NCBI GenBank assembly: GCA_945888625.1
Contig: CAMDAH010000001.1
Location: 212,540-276,539, forward strand
Direction of reading: 5' to 3'
DNA length: 64,000 nt
Source: Chryseobacterium gleum
GTDB lineage: Bacteria > Bacteroidota > Bacteroidia > Flavobacteriales_D > Crocinitomicaceae
Under the pieces are notes generated by a model. The model did not search any database and had not been told where the DNA came from. It saw only the letters and a list, made by a program, of their open reading frames with translations. Positions 8,550 to 17,395 of this stretch are shown here, in pieces; positions within the stretch are counted from its first letter, which is position 1, and each line of letters opens with the position of its first letter. The position numbers and the translations under genes were made by a program.

Positions 8550-9269
8550 TCAAAGCGTTTTTGAATTCCTCTGCTGTTCTGTGTTTTTCTTTATTTTTTT
8601 TTTCTTCACGGTGTAGGTGTAGCTCAAGCTTATTACATGTCTATTAATAGGCCCCGGCAGATTAATTTTTTGATCGTATTGGTAACCAAATTCAAAAGCG
8701 TGTGGCCCAGAAAAATCCAGGTTTGTTCCAACAAAATACCGTATTTTATTAAAGCGTCGACCTAACGCTGAGTAGGCGGGGTCATAAAAAAATTCAAAAT
8801 TTAACACGGGGGAGAAAACACAATTATTGATGTCATATGAAAATTGAGGCTTGATGCGATACGCTACATCAAAGTCCGAATCATAATCAGCATTCATACG
8901 ATCAAATCCATATTGATAACGTAGTCGAAGTCCTGCAATAAAACGTTTTTTTTCGTAATTAAATTGGGCGTTAAAATTAATGCGACCACTACCATAATAA
9001 TTACCACTCAATGACTTATCAATAATGTAACGAAAGTCTACTGATGGTTTAAACCAGTTGGCCACTTTATACTTTACATTTACCTGAGGAAAAATGGTTT
9101 CAAAACCATTTTCGCCAATTCGATTGGTCCAATCTCCTCCTAATGAAAAGCGCTTGCTAATGACTAATTTAATTCCCTTTTGTGTCCACAATTGGAAGGT
9201 GCTCCCTTGTCCAAACACACAAGAATTAAAAAACAGCAAGGTTAAAATGAAGAGAAAAAATCGTCGCAA
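8550..9269 (-). CDS. DUF2490-like outer-membrane beta-barrel protein
   Basis: A 239-residue exported protein whose alternating aromatic strands (VDFRYIID, GRINFNAQFNY, GLRLRYQYGF, HVISLSYTYTV) resemble the DUF2490 family of small outer-membrane barrels. The start is a TTG at 9269 that follows the TAA of the upstream gene directly, giving a signal peptide that ends NSCVFGQ; no ATG gives a better one. The C-terminal tail is lysine-rich (VKKKKIKKNTEQQRN). It forms an operon with the lipoprotein gene at 9677. Function of the family is unknown. Confidence 0.7.
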   Translation of the reverse strand: MRRFFLFILTLLFFNSCVFGQGSTFQLWTQKGIKLVISKRFSLGGDWTNRIGENGFETIFPQVNVKYKVANWFKPSVDFRYIIDKSLSGNYYGSGRINFNAQFNYEKKRFIAGLRLRYQYGFDRMNADYDSDFDVAYRIKPQFSYDINNCVFSPVLNFEFFYDPAYSALGRRFNKIRYFVGTNLDFSGPHAFEFGYQYDQKINLPGPINRHVISLSYTYTVKKKKIKKNTEQQRNSKTL

Positions 9270-9677
9270 TTATATTTTTTTCTTTAGATTAATAGTTCCA
9301 AGGTCAATCACAGCATCTTTTTCAGTTATTTCAACGGTCATTAATTTAGGTGATTGTAATCCGGCACATGGAAAACAGTTTTCATAGAAAAATACCGTGT
9401 AGGTACCTGGACGTAAATAATTAAATTCAAAACTACCGTCATAGCTTGTTTTAATATCATCGTCAAAATAGGTGTCGTCAGTGCCATAAACAATGTATAC
9501 ATCCTCATCATTGAGAATACCGCTACCATTTGCCATAAGTAATTGATCATCGTAATAAAAGCTTCCCGTTAGTTTCCCTTTAATTTTTGCTCTACCTCCT
9601 AAGCCAGCTGATTTAACACAACCTGCACAAATTAGTATGATTAATAATCCTCCAAAAAATTTCGTTAACAATTTCAT
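9270..9677 (-). CDS. Lipoprotein with carboxypeptidase-regulatory-like fold
   Basis: A 135-residue predicted lipoprotein. I chose the ATG at 9677 instead of the one at 9704 for two reasons: a -7 element TATGTTTG (minus strand, 9705-9698) overlaps the longer start, and the shorter start puts the lipobox ICAGC at residues 16-20. The mature part is a small beta domain (DVYIVYGTDDTYF, SYDGSFEFNYLRPGTYTVFF) typical of transthyretin-like folds that decorate envelope proteins. It is the first gene of a two-gene operon with the barrel protein downstream. Confidence 0.65.
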   Translation of the reverse strand: MKLLTKFFGGLLIILICAGCVKSAGLGGRAKIKGKLTGSFYYDDQLLMANGSGILNDEDVYIVYGTDDTYFDDDIKTSYDGSFEFNYLRPGTYTVFFYENCFPCAGLQSPKLMTVEITEKDAVIDLGTINLKKKI

Positions 9678-9780
9678 AATGTTTATATTTACACTGGCAA
9701 ACATACAACTTTAAAATGTTTATTTTTTTTCAAAAAGGTTAAAATTTATTTATTGGTATTTTACTTTTAATTTTATACAC

Positions 9781-12700
9781 ATGATTAAAGTTTCCTTTAC
9801 CATTTTGTTTTTATTTGCGTTAAATTTCATTTACAGCCAAGTAAAGATAAATGAGTATTCTTGTTCTAATTTGGCTGGGCCAACGGACGCTTATGGCGAA
9901 AGTGAAGATTGGATAGAGTTGTTAAATACAACCGCGGGGCCTATTAATTTAACGGGTTGGTATTTGTCCGATAAGGCAATGAACCTTACCAAATGGCTTA
10001 TTCCAAGTGGTTCTATTTCTGCAAATGGCTTTAAAATGGTATTTTGTTCCAAAAGAAACTTAGTAAATGGAAATGAGTATCATCCCAACTTTAACCTTTC
10101 TCAGACGGAAGGAGATTGGATTATTTTAACTAATCCCTCCTTGGTGGTGGTGGACTCATTCAAAATTGTTCACATGACAAAATCCAATCATTCTGTCGGT
10201 CGAACGACCAATGGCGCGGCAACATTTAGTTTGTTTACGACTCCTACGCCCAACGCGAATAATAGCGGTGCAGTTAATTTCTACACGCCAACACCTGTTT
10301 TTAATTTGCAAGCAGGGTTTTATCCCGCGGCACAGTCTATTACGATTACCTGTCCTGACCCTAGCGCGACCATTCGGTATACCCTAGATGGCTCTGACCC
10401 TGTCGTTACTTCTCCAATTTATTCAGCGCCGATACCAATAGCAACCACAAAAGTGATAAGAGCCGCGGCATTTAGTAGCAATTTACCTTCTTTCACCGCG
10501 ACAAACACTTATTTTATAAATGTGAACCATTCCATACCAGTTGTTTCTGTTTCTGGTCAAGGCGTATATACCTTGCTCCAAGGATCGCAAATTACCCCTG
10601 TTGGCTCCTTCGAATTGTTTGAGGAAAACGGCGTTTTTATTGATGAGGGACAAGGAGATTTTAATGAGCATGGGAATGATTCTTGGGGTTATCCTCAAAG
10701 AGGATTTGACTTTATTTTGAGAGATGAATTTGGTTATAATGGAGATTTAGAACATGTTATTTTTCCGGAAAAAGCAAGAGATAATTTCCAACGTTTAATC
10801 TTAAAGCCTGCCGCAAGTGATAATTATCCATTTGAAAATGGGGCGCATATTCGTGATGCTTTTATTCATGAACTATCTATTAAAGCTGACATGAAATTAG
10901 ATGAGCGAACGTGGAGACCCTGTGTGATCTATCTGAATGGACAGTATTGGGGCGTTTATGAATTAAGGGAAAAAGTAGACGATGCTGATTATACTGACTT
11001 TTACTATAATCAAGATAAATTCAACTTATACTATTTAAAAACTTGGGGAGGCACATGGGAAGACTATGGTGCGCCTAATGCCCTGCCGGATTGGAACAAC
11101 CTAAAAAATTATATTGCTACTAACAGCATGGCTAACCCAAGCAATTTTAATTATGTCGATAGTTTACTGAATTGGGAATCGCTTTGTGATTATTTTATGA
11201 TAAACTCCTATGTTGTTAATCAAGATTGGCTGAATTGGAATACCTCTTGGTGGAGAGGACTCGATACAACTGGCGATAAGAAAAAGTGGCGTTATTCGCT
11301 TTGGGATATGGATGCTACTTTTGGTCACTATATCAATTATACGGGAATTCCAGATCCAAGCGCCAATGCAGACCCATGTAATGCCGAAAACTTGCCGAAT
11401 CCCGGAGGCCAAGGACACACCGACATACTTCAAAAGCTTATTCTCGAAAATCCAGCAGTAGAACAATATTATATTACACGTTACATTGATTTGATAAACA
11501 CCAATTTTTCTTGCGATACCATGATTATGCTTCTCGATAGTATGGTCAATGAAATCGCCCCTGAAATGACGGCACATTGTGCCAAATGGGGTGGGACATA
11601 CGCCGGATGGCAGGCAAATGTACAAACATTGCGAGATTTTATCAATGCACGATGTCTTGCATTGGCGCAAGGATTAATTGATTGTTATCAATTAAGTGGA
11701 CCTTTTCCAGCCACTTTTAACGTTACGCCTGTAAACGCAGGAAAAATTAAAGTTAACTCGATTTGGCCACAGGCTTATCCGTGGTCTACTACGTATTTTG
11801 GAGGAATAAACACCAATATTATTGCTCAGGCTAATCCGGGGTATATATTTAGTAATTGGACTTATGTTACAGGGCCTCTTCTTTTTCCAATCGCACAAGA
11901 CACAAATGGCGTGAACATTACTGGCCCCGAAACTATCGTGGCTGTATTTGTAGCGGATAATCCTGATTTGGATGGCGATGGTTGTTTGAATGTGGATGAA
12001 ATTGCAGCAGGTACAAATCCTAATAATCCCGACACTGACGGCGATGGTGAAAACGATTGTGCAGAAATAGGGGCTAATCCTTTGACGCCTTTGGATACGG
12101 ATGGCGATGGAATTATTGATGCCTTAGATTCTTCTGTTGCCGATACAGATGGCGACGGGGTCAACGATGAAACTGACCCAGCGAATAATGACCCCTGTAT
12201 TCCAAATCTTACATCACCAAACTGTGATTCTGATGGTGATGGATTAACCTATAGCCAAGAGACAGCAGAAGGAACAAATCCGTCTAACCCTGATACTGAT
12301 GGAGACGGTATATCGGATGGCGCTGAAGTAGCAAATGGGTCAAACCCTTTAGACCCTTGCGATCCAGACGATTCCTTACCGCTTTGCCAAATAGATACAG
12401 ACGCTGATGGTTTAACCGATGCTTATGAAGGCGTTTTAGGAACCGATCCTACCAATCCAGATTCAGATGGCGATGGGTATAGTGATGGACAAGAAGTTAC
12501 CAATGGTTCTGACCCATTAGATCCCTGCGATCCAGACGACACCTCCCCTAAGTGTGCAACAGGTATTCATATTCCTACAGCATTCTCCCCCAATGGCATT
12601 GGAAATGAGGCAAATAATGGCTATTCTATCATTGTTGGGTATGACATTGCGTCATTTACATTCAATGTGTATGATCGATGGGGTAATTCGATGTATCAAT

Positions 12701-12840
12701 CCAGTGCTAGAAATTTCGTTTGGGACGGAACTTATAAAGGATCAAATTGCAATGCGGGCGTTTATGCGTATATAATTGATGTTATTTATATGGATGGTAA
12801 GAAAGAAACCCTTTCTGGAAATATCACGCTAATTCGTTAA
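9781..12840 (+). CDS. CotH/lamin-tail T9SS substrate with type-B sorting domain
   Basis: A 1019-residue secreted protein. Order: signal peptide (ends NFIYSQ); lamin-tail domain about 22-155 ([24 protein letters not shown]); chitobiase-like strand domain about 175-240 ([10 protein letters not shown]); CotH domain about 250-640 (including [30 protein letters not shown]); a bacterial-repeat-like region about 640-730; calcium-binding thrombospondin-3-type repeats DTDGDG about 730-925; and a gliding-motility type-B C-terminal sorting domain about 928-1019 (FSPNG, VYDRWGN, WDGTY). CotH members are atypical protein kinases in spore formers, but the role here is unproven. A PorP/SprF gene follows after one base, the usual pairing for a type-B substrate. 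A one-mismatch -7 element (9768-9775) sits five bases before the ATG. Confidence 0.88.
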   Translation: MIKVSFTILFLFALNFIYSQVKINEYSCSNLAGPTDAYGESEDWIELLNTTAGPINLTGWYLSDKAMNLTKWLIPSGSISANGFKMVFCSKRNLVNGNEYHPNFNLSQTEGDWIILTNPSLVVVDSFKIVHMTKSNHSVGRTTNGAATFSLFTTPTPNANNSGAVNFYTPTPVFNLQAGFYPAAQSITITCPDPSATIRYTLDGSDPVVTSPIYSAPIPIATTKVIRAAAFSSNLPSFTATNTYFINVNHSIPVVSVSGQGVYTLLQGSQITPVGSFELFEENGVFIDEGQGDFNEHGNDSWGYPQRGFDFILRDEFGYNGDLEHVIFPEKARDNFQRLILKPAASDNYPFENGAHIRDAFIHELSIKADMKLDERTWRPCVIYLNGQYWGVYELREKVDDADYTDFYYNQDKFNLYYLKTWGGTWEDYGAPNALPDWNNLKNYIATNSMANPSNFNYVDSLLNWESLCDYFMINSYVVNQDWLNWNTSWWRGLDTTGDKKKWRYSLWDMDATFGHYINYTGIPDPSANADPCNAENLPNPGGQGHTDILQKLILENPAVEQYYITRYIDLINTNFSCDTMIMLLDSMVNEIAPEMTAHCAKWGGTYAGWQANVQTLRDFINARCLALAQGLIDCYQLSGPFPATFNVTPVNAGKIKVNSIWPQAYPWSTTYFGGINTNIIAQANPGYIFSNWTYVTGPLLFPIAQDTNGVNITGPETIVAVFVADNPDLDGDGCLNVDEIAAGTNPNNPDTDGDGENDCAEIGANPLTPLDTDGDGIIDALDSSVADTDGDGVNDETDPANNDPCIPNLTSPNCDSDGDGLTYSQETAEGTNPSNPDTDGDGISDGAEVANGSNPLDPCDPDDSLPLCQIDTDADGLTDAYEGVLGTDPTNPDSDGDGYSDGQEVTNGSDPLDPCDPDDTSPKCATGIHIPTAFSPNGIGNEANNGYSIIVGYDIASFTFNVYDRWGNSMYQSSARNFVWDGTYKGSNCNAGVYAYIIDVIYMDGKKETLSGNITLIR

Positions 12841-12841
12841 G

Positions 12842-13867
12842 ATGCCCAAGTTCTTTTTAGGATTTTTATTTACAATAATAAGCAGTCATCTTGTTGCTCA
12901 AGATTACCATTTTTCCCAATTTGACAAAGTTTTGATGGTACTAAATCCCGCTACTGTCGGAAATTTTGAAGGCTTCGAACGGCTTAGTATTCAAAATAGA
13001 AACCAATGGATCGGTGCCGGCACACAATTTACTACCACCATGGCTTCTGCCGAACTTACCTTTGGTAAAACAGCAAGAAAAAACGATCCGTTTGTTGGGT
13101 TAGGGATCTTATTCCTAAACGATGTGGGCGGCGACTCCAAATTCGGAATGACTGCAGGTGGTATCTCATTAAGTGGTAATCTACCCCTTTCAAAATCACA
13201 CCGTTTATCCGCAGGAATTCAAACATCCTTTAACAATCGATCGGCTGATTTTTCTAATTTATCCTTTTATTCTCAATGGAATGGAAGCGGATTTGATCCC
13301 AGTATTCCTATTGATGAACCGAACCAGTTGGCATCATTTAGTTATGTTGATGCAGGTTTAGGAATTCATTATATTTTTGATAAAAAGAGTAATTCCAGCA
13401 GTGGGGGGAAAGAATTGGTGTTTTCCAGCGGCTTCTTTATTCAACACATTAATCAACCCAAATTGCGTTACAATGCTTTAACGCTAGATAGACTCAATGC
13501 AAAATATGGTTTATATGTATCGTCTAAATTAGGAATTAATACGGTTGCGGGTATTGAGCTGAAAGTAGCGCAATTTTTTCAGGGGCCTCATTACGAAGGA
13601 CTCTATGGTTCTTTTTACCAGGTTAAACTCAAACGTGAATCAAAATCTACTGCTTTAAGAAATGAGAAAAAACTAGGCGTCGGGTTTTATGTTAGGTCTT
13701 CCGGTGCACTCATACCTGCTTGCTTTTTAGACTTGGGTTACTTCCAAATGGGTGTTTCTTACGACCAAGAATTAAGCAAACTTTCAAGGGCATATCGAAG
13801 TTCTTTAGAGTTTACATTTAGTTTTACAGCAACCAAAAAATCGTTTTTTTCAGGGAGAAAACTATAA
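12842..13867 (+). CDS. Type IX secretion system PorP/SprF-family membrane protein
   Basis: A 341-residue outer-membrane protein with signal peptide (ends SSHLVAQ) and the family signature DYHFSQFD....LNPATVG near the mature N-terminus, followed by RNQWIGAG and repeated amphipathic strands. PorP/SprF proteins pair one-to-one with type-B T9SS substrates and anchor or export them at the surface. The gene starts one base after the CotH protein stop, which fits that pairing. Its final six bases overlap the 3' end of the convergent GH3 gene. Confidence 0.88.
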   Translation: MPKFFLGFLFTIISSHLVAQDYHFSQFDKVLMVLNPATVGNFEGFERLSIQNRNQWIGAGTQFTTTMASAELTFGKTARKNDPFVGLGILFLNDVGGDSKFGMTAGGISLSGNLPLSKSHRLSAGIQTSFNNRSADFSNLSFYSQWNGSGFDPSIPIDEPNQLASFSYVDAGLGIHYIFDKKSNSSSGGKELVFSSGFFIQHINQPKLRYNALTLDRLNAKYGLYVSSKLGINTVAGIELKVAQFFQGPHYEGLYGSFYQVKLKRESKSTALRNEKKLGVGFYVRSSGALIPACFLDLGYFQMGVSYDQELSKLSRAYRSSLEFTFSFTATKKSFFSGRKL

Positions 13868-15388
13868 TTCTTTTTCTTTCAAAAAAGCTAACCAATCGTG
13901 TTTCTGTTCTTCATTTAAGATACAAGGCATTTTGTTTTGGCCACCTAATTTTCCCCGATATGCCATAAATTGGTAGATTGTTCCCTCTGGTATAATGGTT
14001 ATTTGTGGGTTTTTTAGAGTGTATTTCCGGGCTGATTTATAATCGTCATTAATTTTGCAAAGTTCGGCGTCGATTAAATTAATGAGCTGATTCGCGTCAG
14101 GATGTGGCTTATTGGATTCGATGAAAAAGTGATGGTATTGTTTTGTTAAATCCACAGAGATGGTAAATTCAGCCTCTTCCATTAACCCTTTCTTCTTAAT
14201 GTTTTTAAGCGCTGAATAGATATTATCTAGCGATAGATGCTCTCCACAAAGACTTAAGAACTGCTTTATCCTTCCTGTAATGATAATTTCTTTTTCGGAA
14301 ATATTCGTGAATCGCACCAAATCCCCCAGTAAATAACGCCAAAGCCCAGCGTTTGAAGTGATAACCAATGCGTAGTCAATGCCCAGCTTTACTTCGCTTA
14401 TCGTTATGGCGTTATGCTTTGAAATGAGTTCGCCCTCTTCATTAAAATAGTTCGAGTTGAAAGGAACGAATTCATAGAAAATGTTACTGTTTAAAAGGAG
14501 CTTCATGCTCGGTTTTTTACTATCTGTTTGGTAAGCAAAGTACCCTTCACTTGCTAAGTAAGTATCTAAAAGAAATACTTTTTTTCCACATATTTTTTTG
14601 AAGCGGTCTTCGTAGGGGGCCATGTAAACACCGCCGTGTACATACACTTGAAAGTTTGGCCAAATGTCATGAATATCTTTCAGTTGGTAATGGGAAATAA
14701 TTCTTTCAAGAAGAATCAGGCACCAACTTGGAATGCCGGCGATCAATCCAATATTCCATTGCGGGGCTTTTTCAACAATCGCATCTATCTTTTCATTCCA
14801 ATCTTTTATAGCTGCTATTTTTGCACCCGGTTTTGTAAATGGCTTAATAAGTACGGAAGCATGTTTTTTTAAAATACCACTCAAATCACCTTCAATATGT
14901 TTGCCTGTTCTAACTAGTTTGGTTGTCCCTCCAAAAGCGAGCATGTTGGCATCAAAAAAAGAGTCGTCTAGAGCTAATTCATGTAAAACTGAAAATTGCA
15001 TCAATGTCGTTTTTTGAAAAGATCGGATCATCTGAATAGAAACAGGTATACGCTTACTAGGTGAACCGGTGGTTCCAGAAGATAAAGCATAATATTTAAT
15101 TTTTCCTTTCCAAGTTGTGTCTTTTTGACCTGCGATTGTTTTGTGTAGCCATTTATTGTAGAATTCGTCGTAGTCCGCTATGGGAACTAGCGTTTGGTAT
15201 TCTGTAACTACATCAGGACGCGCAAGTATTTTAATGAAATTATGAAAAAAACCAAATTGAGTATGCTTTGCTGCAGAAAGTAAGTTTCGAAGAACGAGCA
15301 ACTGATTTTTGTAATCGATGTTCTTTTTAATTATTCGTTTATGACTTATCTCAGCCGTAATTTTGAAAATTCTTCCTATTATTTTCAT
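13862..15388 (-). CDS. GH3 auxin-responsive-promoter family protein
   Basis: A 508-residue enzyme of the GH3 branch of the ANL adenylating superfamily. The ATP-binding motif YALSSGTTGSPSK lies near residue 98, the second motif YLASEGYFAYQTD near residue 285, and a C-terminal subdomain begins around 395 (ITGRIKQFLSLCGEHLS). Plant GH3 proteins conjugate acyl acids to amino acids through an acyl-adenylate; bacterial members are common in Bacteroidota with unknown substrates. No pathway neighbours help. It is convergent with the PorP/SprF gene (6-base overlap) and divergent from the stress protein gene. Confidence 0.82.
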   Translation of the reverse strand: MKIIGRIFKITAEISHKRIIKKNIDYKNQLLVLRNLLSAAKHTQFGFFHNFIKILARPDVVTEYQTLVPIADYDEFYNKWLHKTIAGQKDTTWKGKIKYYALSSGTTGSPSKRIPVSIQMIRSFQKTTLMQFSVLHELALDDSFFDANMLAFGGTTKLVRTGKHIEGDLSGILKKHASVLIKPFTKPGAKIAAIKDWNEKIDAIVEKAPQWNIGLIAGIPSWCLILLERIISHYQLKDIHDIWPNFQVYVHGGVYMAPYEDRFKKICGKKVFLLDTYLASEGYFAYQTDSKKPSMKLLLNSNIFYEFVPFNSNYFNEEGELISKHNAITISEVKLGIDYALVITSNAGLWRYLLGDLVRFTNISEKEIIITGRIKQFLSLCGEHLSLDNIYSALKNIKKKGLMEEAEFTISVDLTKQYHHFFIESNKPHPDANQLINLIDAELCKINDDYKSARKYTLKNPQITIIPEGTIYQFMAYRGKLGGQNKMPCILNEEQKHDWLAFLKEKEL

Positions 15389-15446
15389 TTTATTATTTTT
15401 ATCATAAAATTAAGCAAGGTCTATCCGTAAAAATAATCAAAGAAAT

Positions 15447-15480
15447 AAAATAAGTTTTGCTTATTTTTAACTTAAATTTG
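15447..15480 (+). promoter_or_regulatory. Universal stress protein promoter with AT-rich inverted repeat
   Basis: The -7 element TAAATTTG lies at 15473-15480, 14 bases before the ATG. An inverted repeat AAAATAAG-TTTTG-CTTATTTT occupies 15447-15467, where the -33 region should be, so it could be an operator. Only the sequence pattern supports this. Confidence 0.4.
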
Positions 15481-15494
15481 CATAAAAAAATAAA

Positions 15495-16316
15495 ATGAAT
15501 CAAAAAACTTTCATTGTACCTCACGATTTTACTAATGCAGGAGACGTCGCTTTAAGTCATGCAGTCGCCATAGCAAAAATTGCAGGGACTATAATTCAAC
15601 TCTTACATGTGGTGTCAGATGAGGACCAAATCAAAGAGGCAGCAGCAAAGTTGGATGAAATAATAAGCCATTTCGCTGCTGAAAACGTAGAAATAATGCC
15701 TAATATTCGAATTGGAAATATATTCGAAGATATTGGTGATTTCGCTTCGGAACACCAAGCGGAGCTGATTTTTATGGGAACACATGGGGCGCACGGATGG
15801 CAGCATATTGTTGGCAGTAATGCACTAAGGGTAGTAACTCATTCTAATGTTCCGTTTATTATAGTACAGGAAAAAGCAGTTAAGCCTGCCGGGTATGACG
15901 CGATCGTGGTGCCAATGGACTTAAACAAAGAAACCATGCAAAAGTTATCAATAGTCGCTAACCTAGCAAAATATTTTAATTCAAAAGTTTACGTAGTTAC
16001 ACCAGCCGAGACAGATTCTTATCTAAAGTATCAACTGGAGTCAAATATTATTTTCGCTGAAAAATATTTCAAGGATTTGCATATTGAAATGACCTCCGCT
16101 ATTTTACCAAGTGCAGGTTTCGACAAAGAAGTGGTGAAACATGCCGTTAGTGTAGATGCAGATTTAATTGCTATTATGAATTTAAATAGAAATAGTTTTT
16201 TAAATGTTATCTCCTCAAATTATGAGCAATACATGATAACTAACGATGCACTTATCCCAACATTAATCGTAAATCCTATCGAGTCTAATACGATTTATGG
16301 CGCCTGGTTTGATTAA
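15495..16316 (+). CDS. Universal stress protein, tandem UspA domains
   Basis: A 273-residue cytoplasmic protein made of two Usp domains. The first (1-137) keeps the nucleotide-binding C-terminal pattern GTHGAHGWQHIVGSNALRVV followed by NVPFIIVQ, close to the G-2x-G-9x-G(S/T) motif of ATP-binding members. The second (138-273) lacks that glycine motif (IMNLNRNSFLNVISSNYEQ) and is probably structural, although it ends with a similar strand, ALIPTLIVNP. The partner and trigger are unknown. The fructose-1,6-bisphosphatase gene follows 18 bases later in the same direction. Confidence 0.85.
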   Translation: MNQKTFIVPHDFTNAGDVALSHAVAIAKIAGTIIQLLHVVSDEDQIKEAAAKLDEIISHFAAENVEIMPNIRIGNIFEDIGDFASEHQAELIFMGTHGAHGWQHIVGSNALRVVTHSNVPFIIVQEKAVKPAGYDAIVVPMDLNKETMQKLSIVANLAKYFNSKVYVVTPAETDSYLKYQLESNIIFAEKYFKDLHIEMTSAILPSAGFDKEVVKHAVSVDADLIAIMNLNRNSFLNVISSNYEQYMITNDALIPTLIVNPIESNTIYGAWFD

Positions 16317-16334
16317 TCGTAAGCTAGTTTTTAA

Positions 16335-17333
16335 GTGATAAAACCCGTTTCATTTTCCCAATTTATTCTTAGTGACGCCTCTATCGATCAAGAATTATTG
16401 TTGGTATTGCAAGGTATTGAAGAAGCAGCTAAAAGCGTTGCCTTGGAGGTGCGTCAGGCAGGTTTAGTTGACTACGTCCTTGGTGCACAAGGGGCTGATA
16501 ATGTGCAAGGAGAAGCACAACAAAAACTTGATTTACTTGCCGATAAAATGTTTATTGCTTCGTTTGAAAAATGTGGTGCGGTTTGCGCAATTGCATCAGA
16601 AGAAAATGAGCATTCTGTTGAATTTGCCTCGGAAAAAGCAAAAAAAGCGCCTTACCTTGTTTTATTTGATCCCTTGGATGGGTCTAGTAACATTGATGTA
16701 AATGTATCCATAGGAACTATTTTCTCTATTTATAAAAGAATTTCTCAAGCAGAATCACCAGTCGAATTAATGGATTTCTTGCAGCCGGGAACGAAACAAG
16801 TTGCTGCTGGTTATATCTTGTATGGCCCTTCAACGATGTTTGTATTTTCTTCAGGTTTTGGTGTCAATGGTTTTACTTTAAACCCAACGTCAAATGTATT
16901 TTTCATGTCGCATCCAATGATGAAAATGCCTGAAAATGGACGTCTTTATGCTATGAATGAAGGAAATATTAACGACTGCGACAAAGGGTTGAAATCTTAT
17001 ATTGCTTACTGCCAAAGTAACGAAAACGACTTTGGGACACCGTATTCGGGTCGTTACATTGGTTCTTTGGTTGCAGACTTTCACCGCAATTTAATAAAGG
17101 GAGGGATATATATCTATCCGGCAGTAAAAGCCCATCCTGAAGGGCGCTTGCGTTTGTTGTACGAATGTAATCCCTTGGCCTATATTGCTGAACAAGCTGG
17201 CGGAATGGCAACTACAGGCGGAGAAAGAATACTCGAGATTATTCCTAGCGCTTTGCATCAGCGTATTCCCTATTTTGTTGGATCAAAAAACATGGTTGAA
17301 AAAGCAATGAATTGCTTGGAGGTGAATAAATAA
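16335..17333 (+). CDS. fbp: Fructose-1,6-bisphosphatase, class I
   Basis: A 332-residue class I FBPase, which hydrolyses fructose-1,6-bisphosphate to fructose-6-phosphate in gluconeogenesis. The metal site FDPLDGSSNID lies near residues 112-122, with SEENEH upstream (acidic ligand) and the substrate region YIGSLVADFHRNL and the signature GRLRLLYECNPLAYIAEQAGG near the end. Length is normal for the family. The start is a GTG at 16335; no in-frame ATG gives a complete N-terminus. A TAGTTTTT stretch (16325-16332) just before the GTG may be a weak -7 element. Confidence 0.94.
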   Translation: MIKPVSFSQFILSDASIDQELLLVLQGIEEAAKSVALEVRQAGLVDYVLGAQGADNVQGEAQQKLDLLADKMFIASFEKCGAVCAIASEENEHSVEFASEKAKKAPYLVLFDPLDGSSNIDVNVSIGTIFSIYKRISQAESPVELMDFLQPGTKQVAAGYILYGPSTMFVFSSGFGVNGFTLNPTSNVFFMSHPMMKMPENGRLYAMNEGNINDCDKGLKSYIAYCQSNENDFGTPYSGRYIGSLVADFHRNLIKGGIYIYPAVKAHPEGRLRLLYECNPLAYIAEQAGGMATTGGERILEIIPSALHQRIPYFVGSKNMVEKAMNCLEVNK

Positions 17334-17356
17334 ATGCCTTTTAAGTACTAGTATCA

Positions 17357-17386
17357 TTGCCTCTTTGGTTAAATTAGGTAATTTTG
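17357..17386 (+). promoter_or_regulatory. mfd promoter (TTG-N19-TAATTTTG)
   Basis: TTG at 17357-17359 and TAATTTTG at 17379-17386 are separated by exactly 19 bases, matching the Bacteroidota -33/-7 promoter. The element overlaps a possible TTG start at 17384, so the real start is the ATG at 17396. Confidence 0.65.
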
Positions 17387-17395
17387 CGCCCACCA

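Noticed and set aside
11862..12164. Minus-strand frame with PSPSVS repeats
   Set aside because: It is the reverse reading of the DTDGDG calcium-binding repeats.
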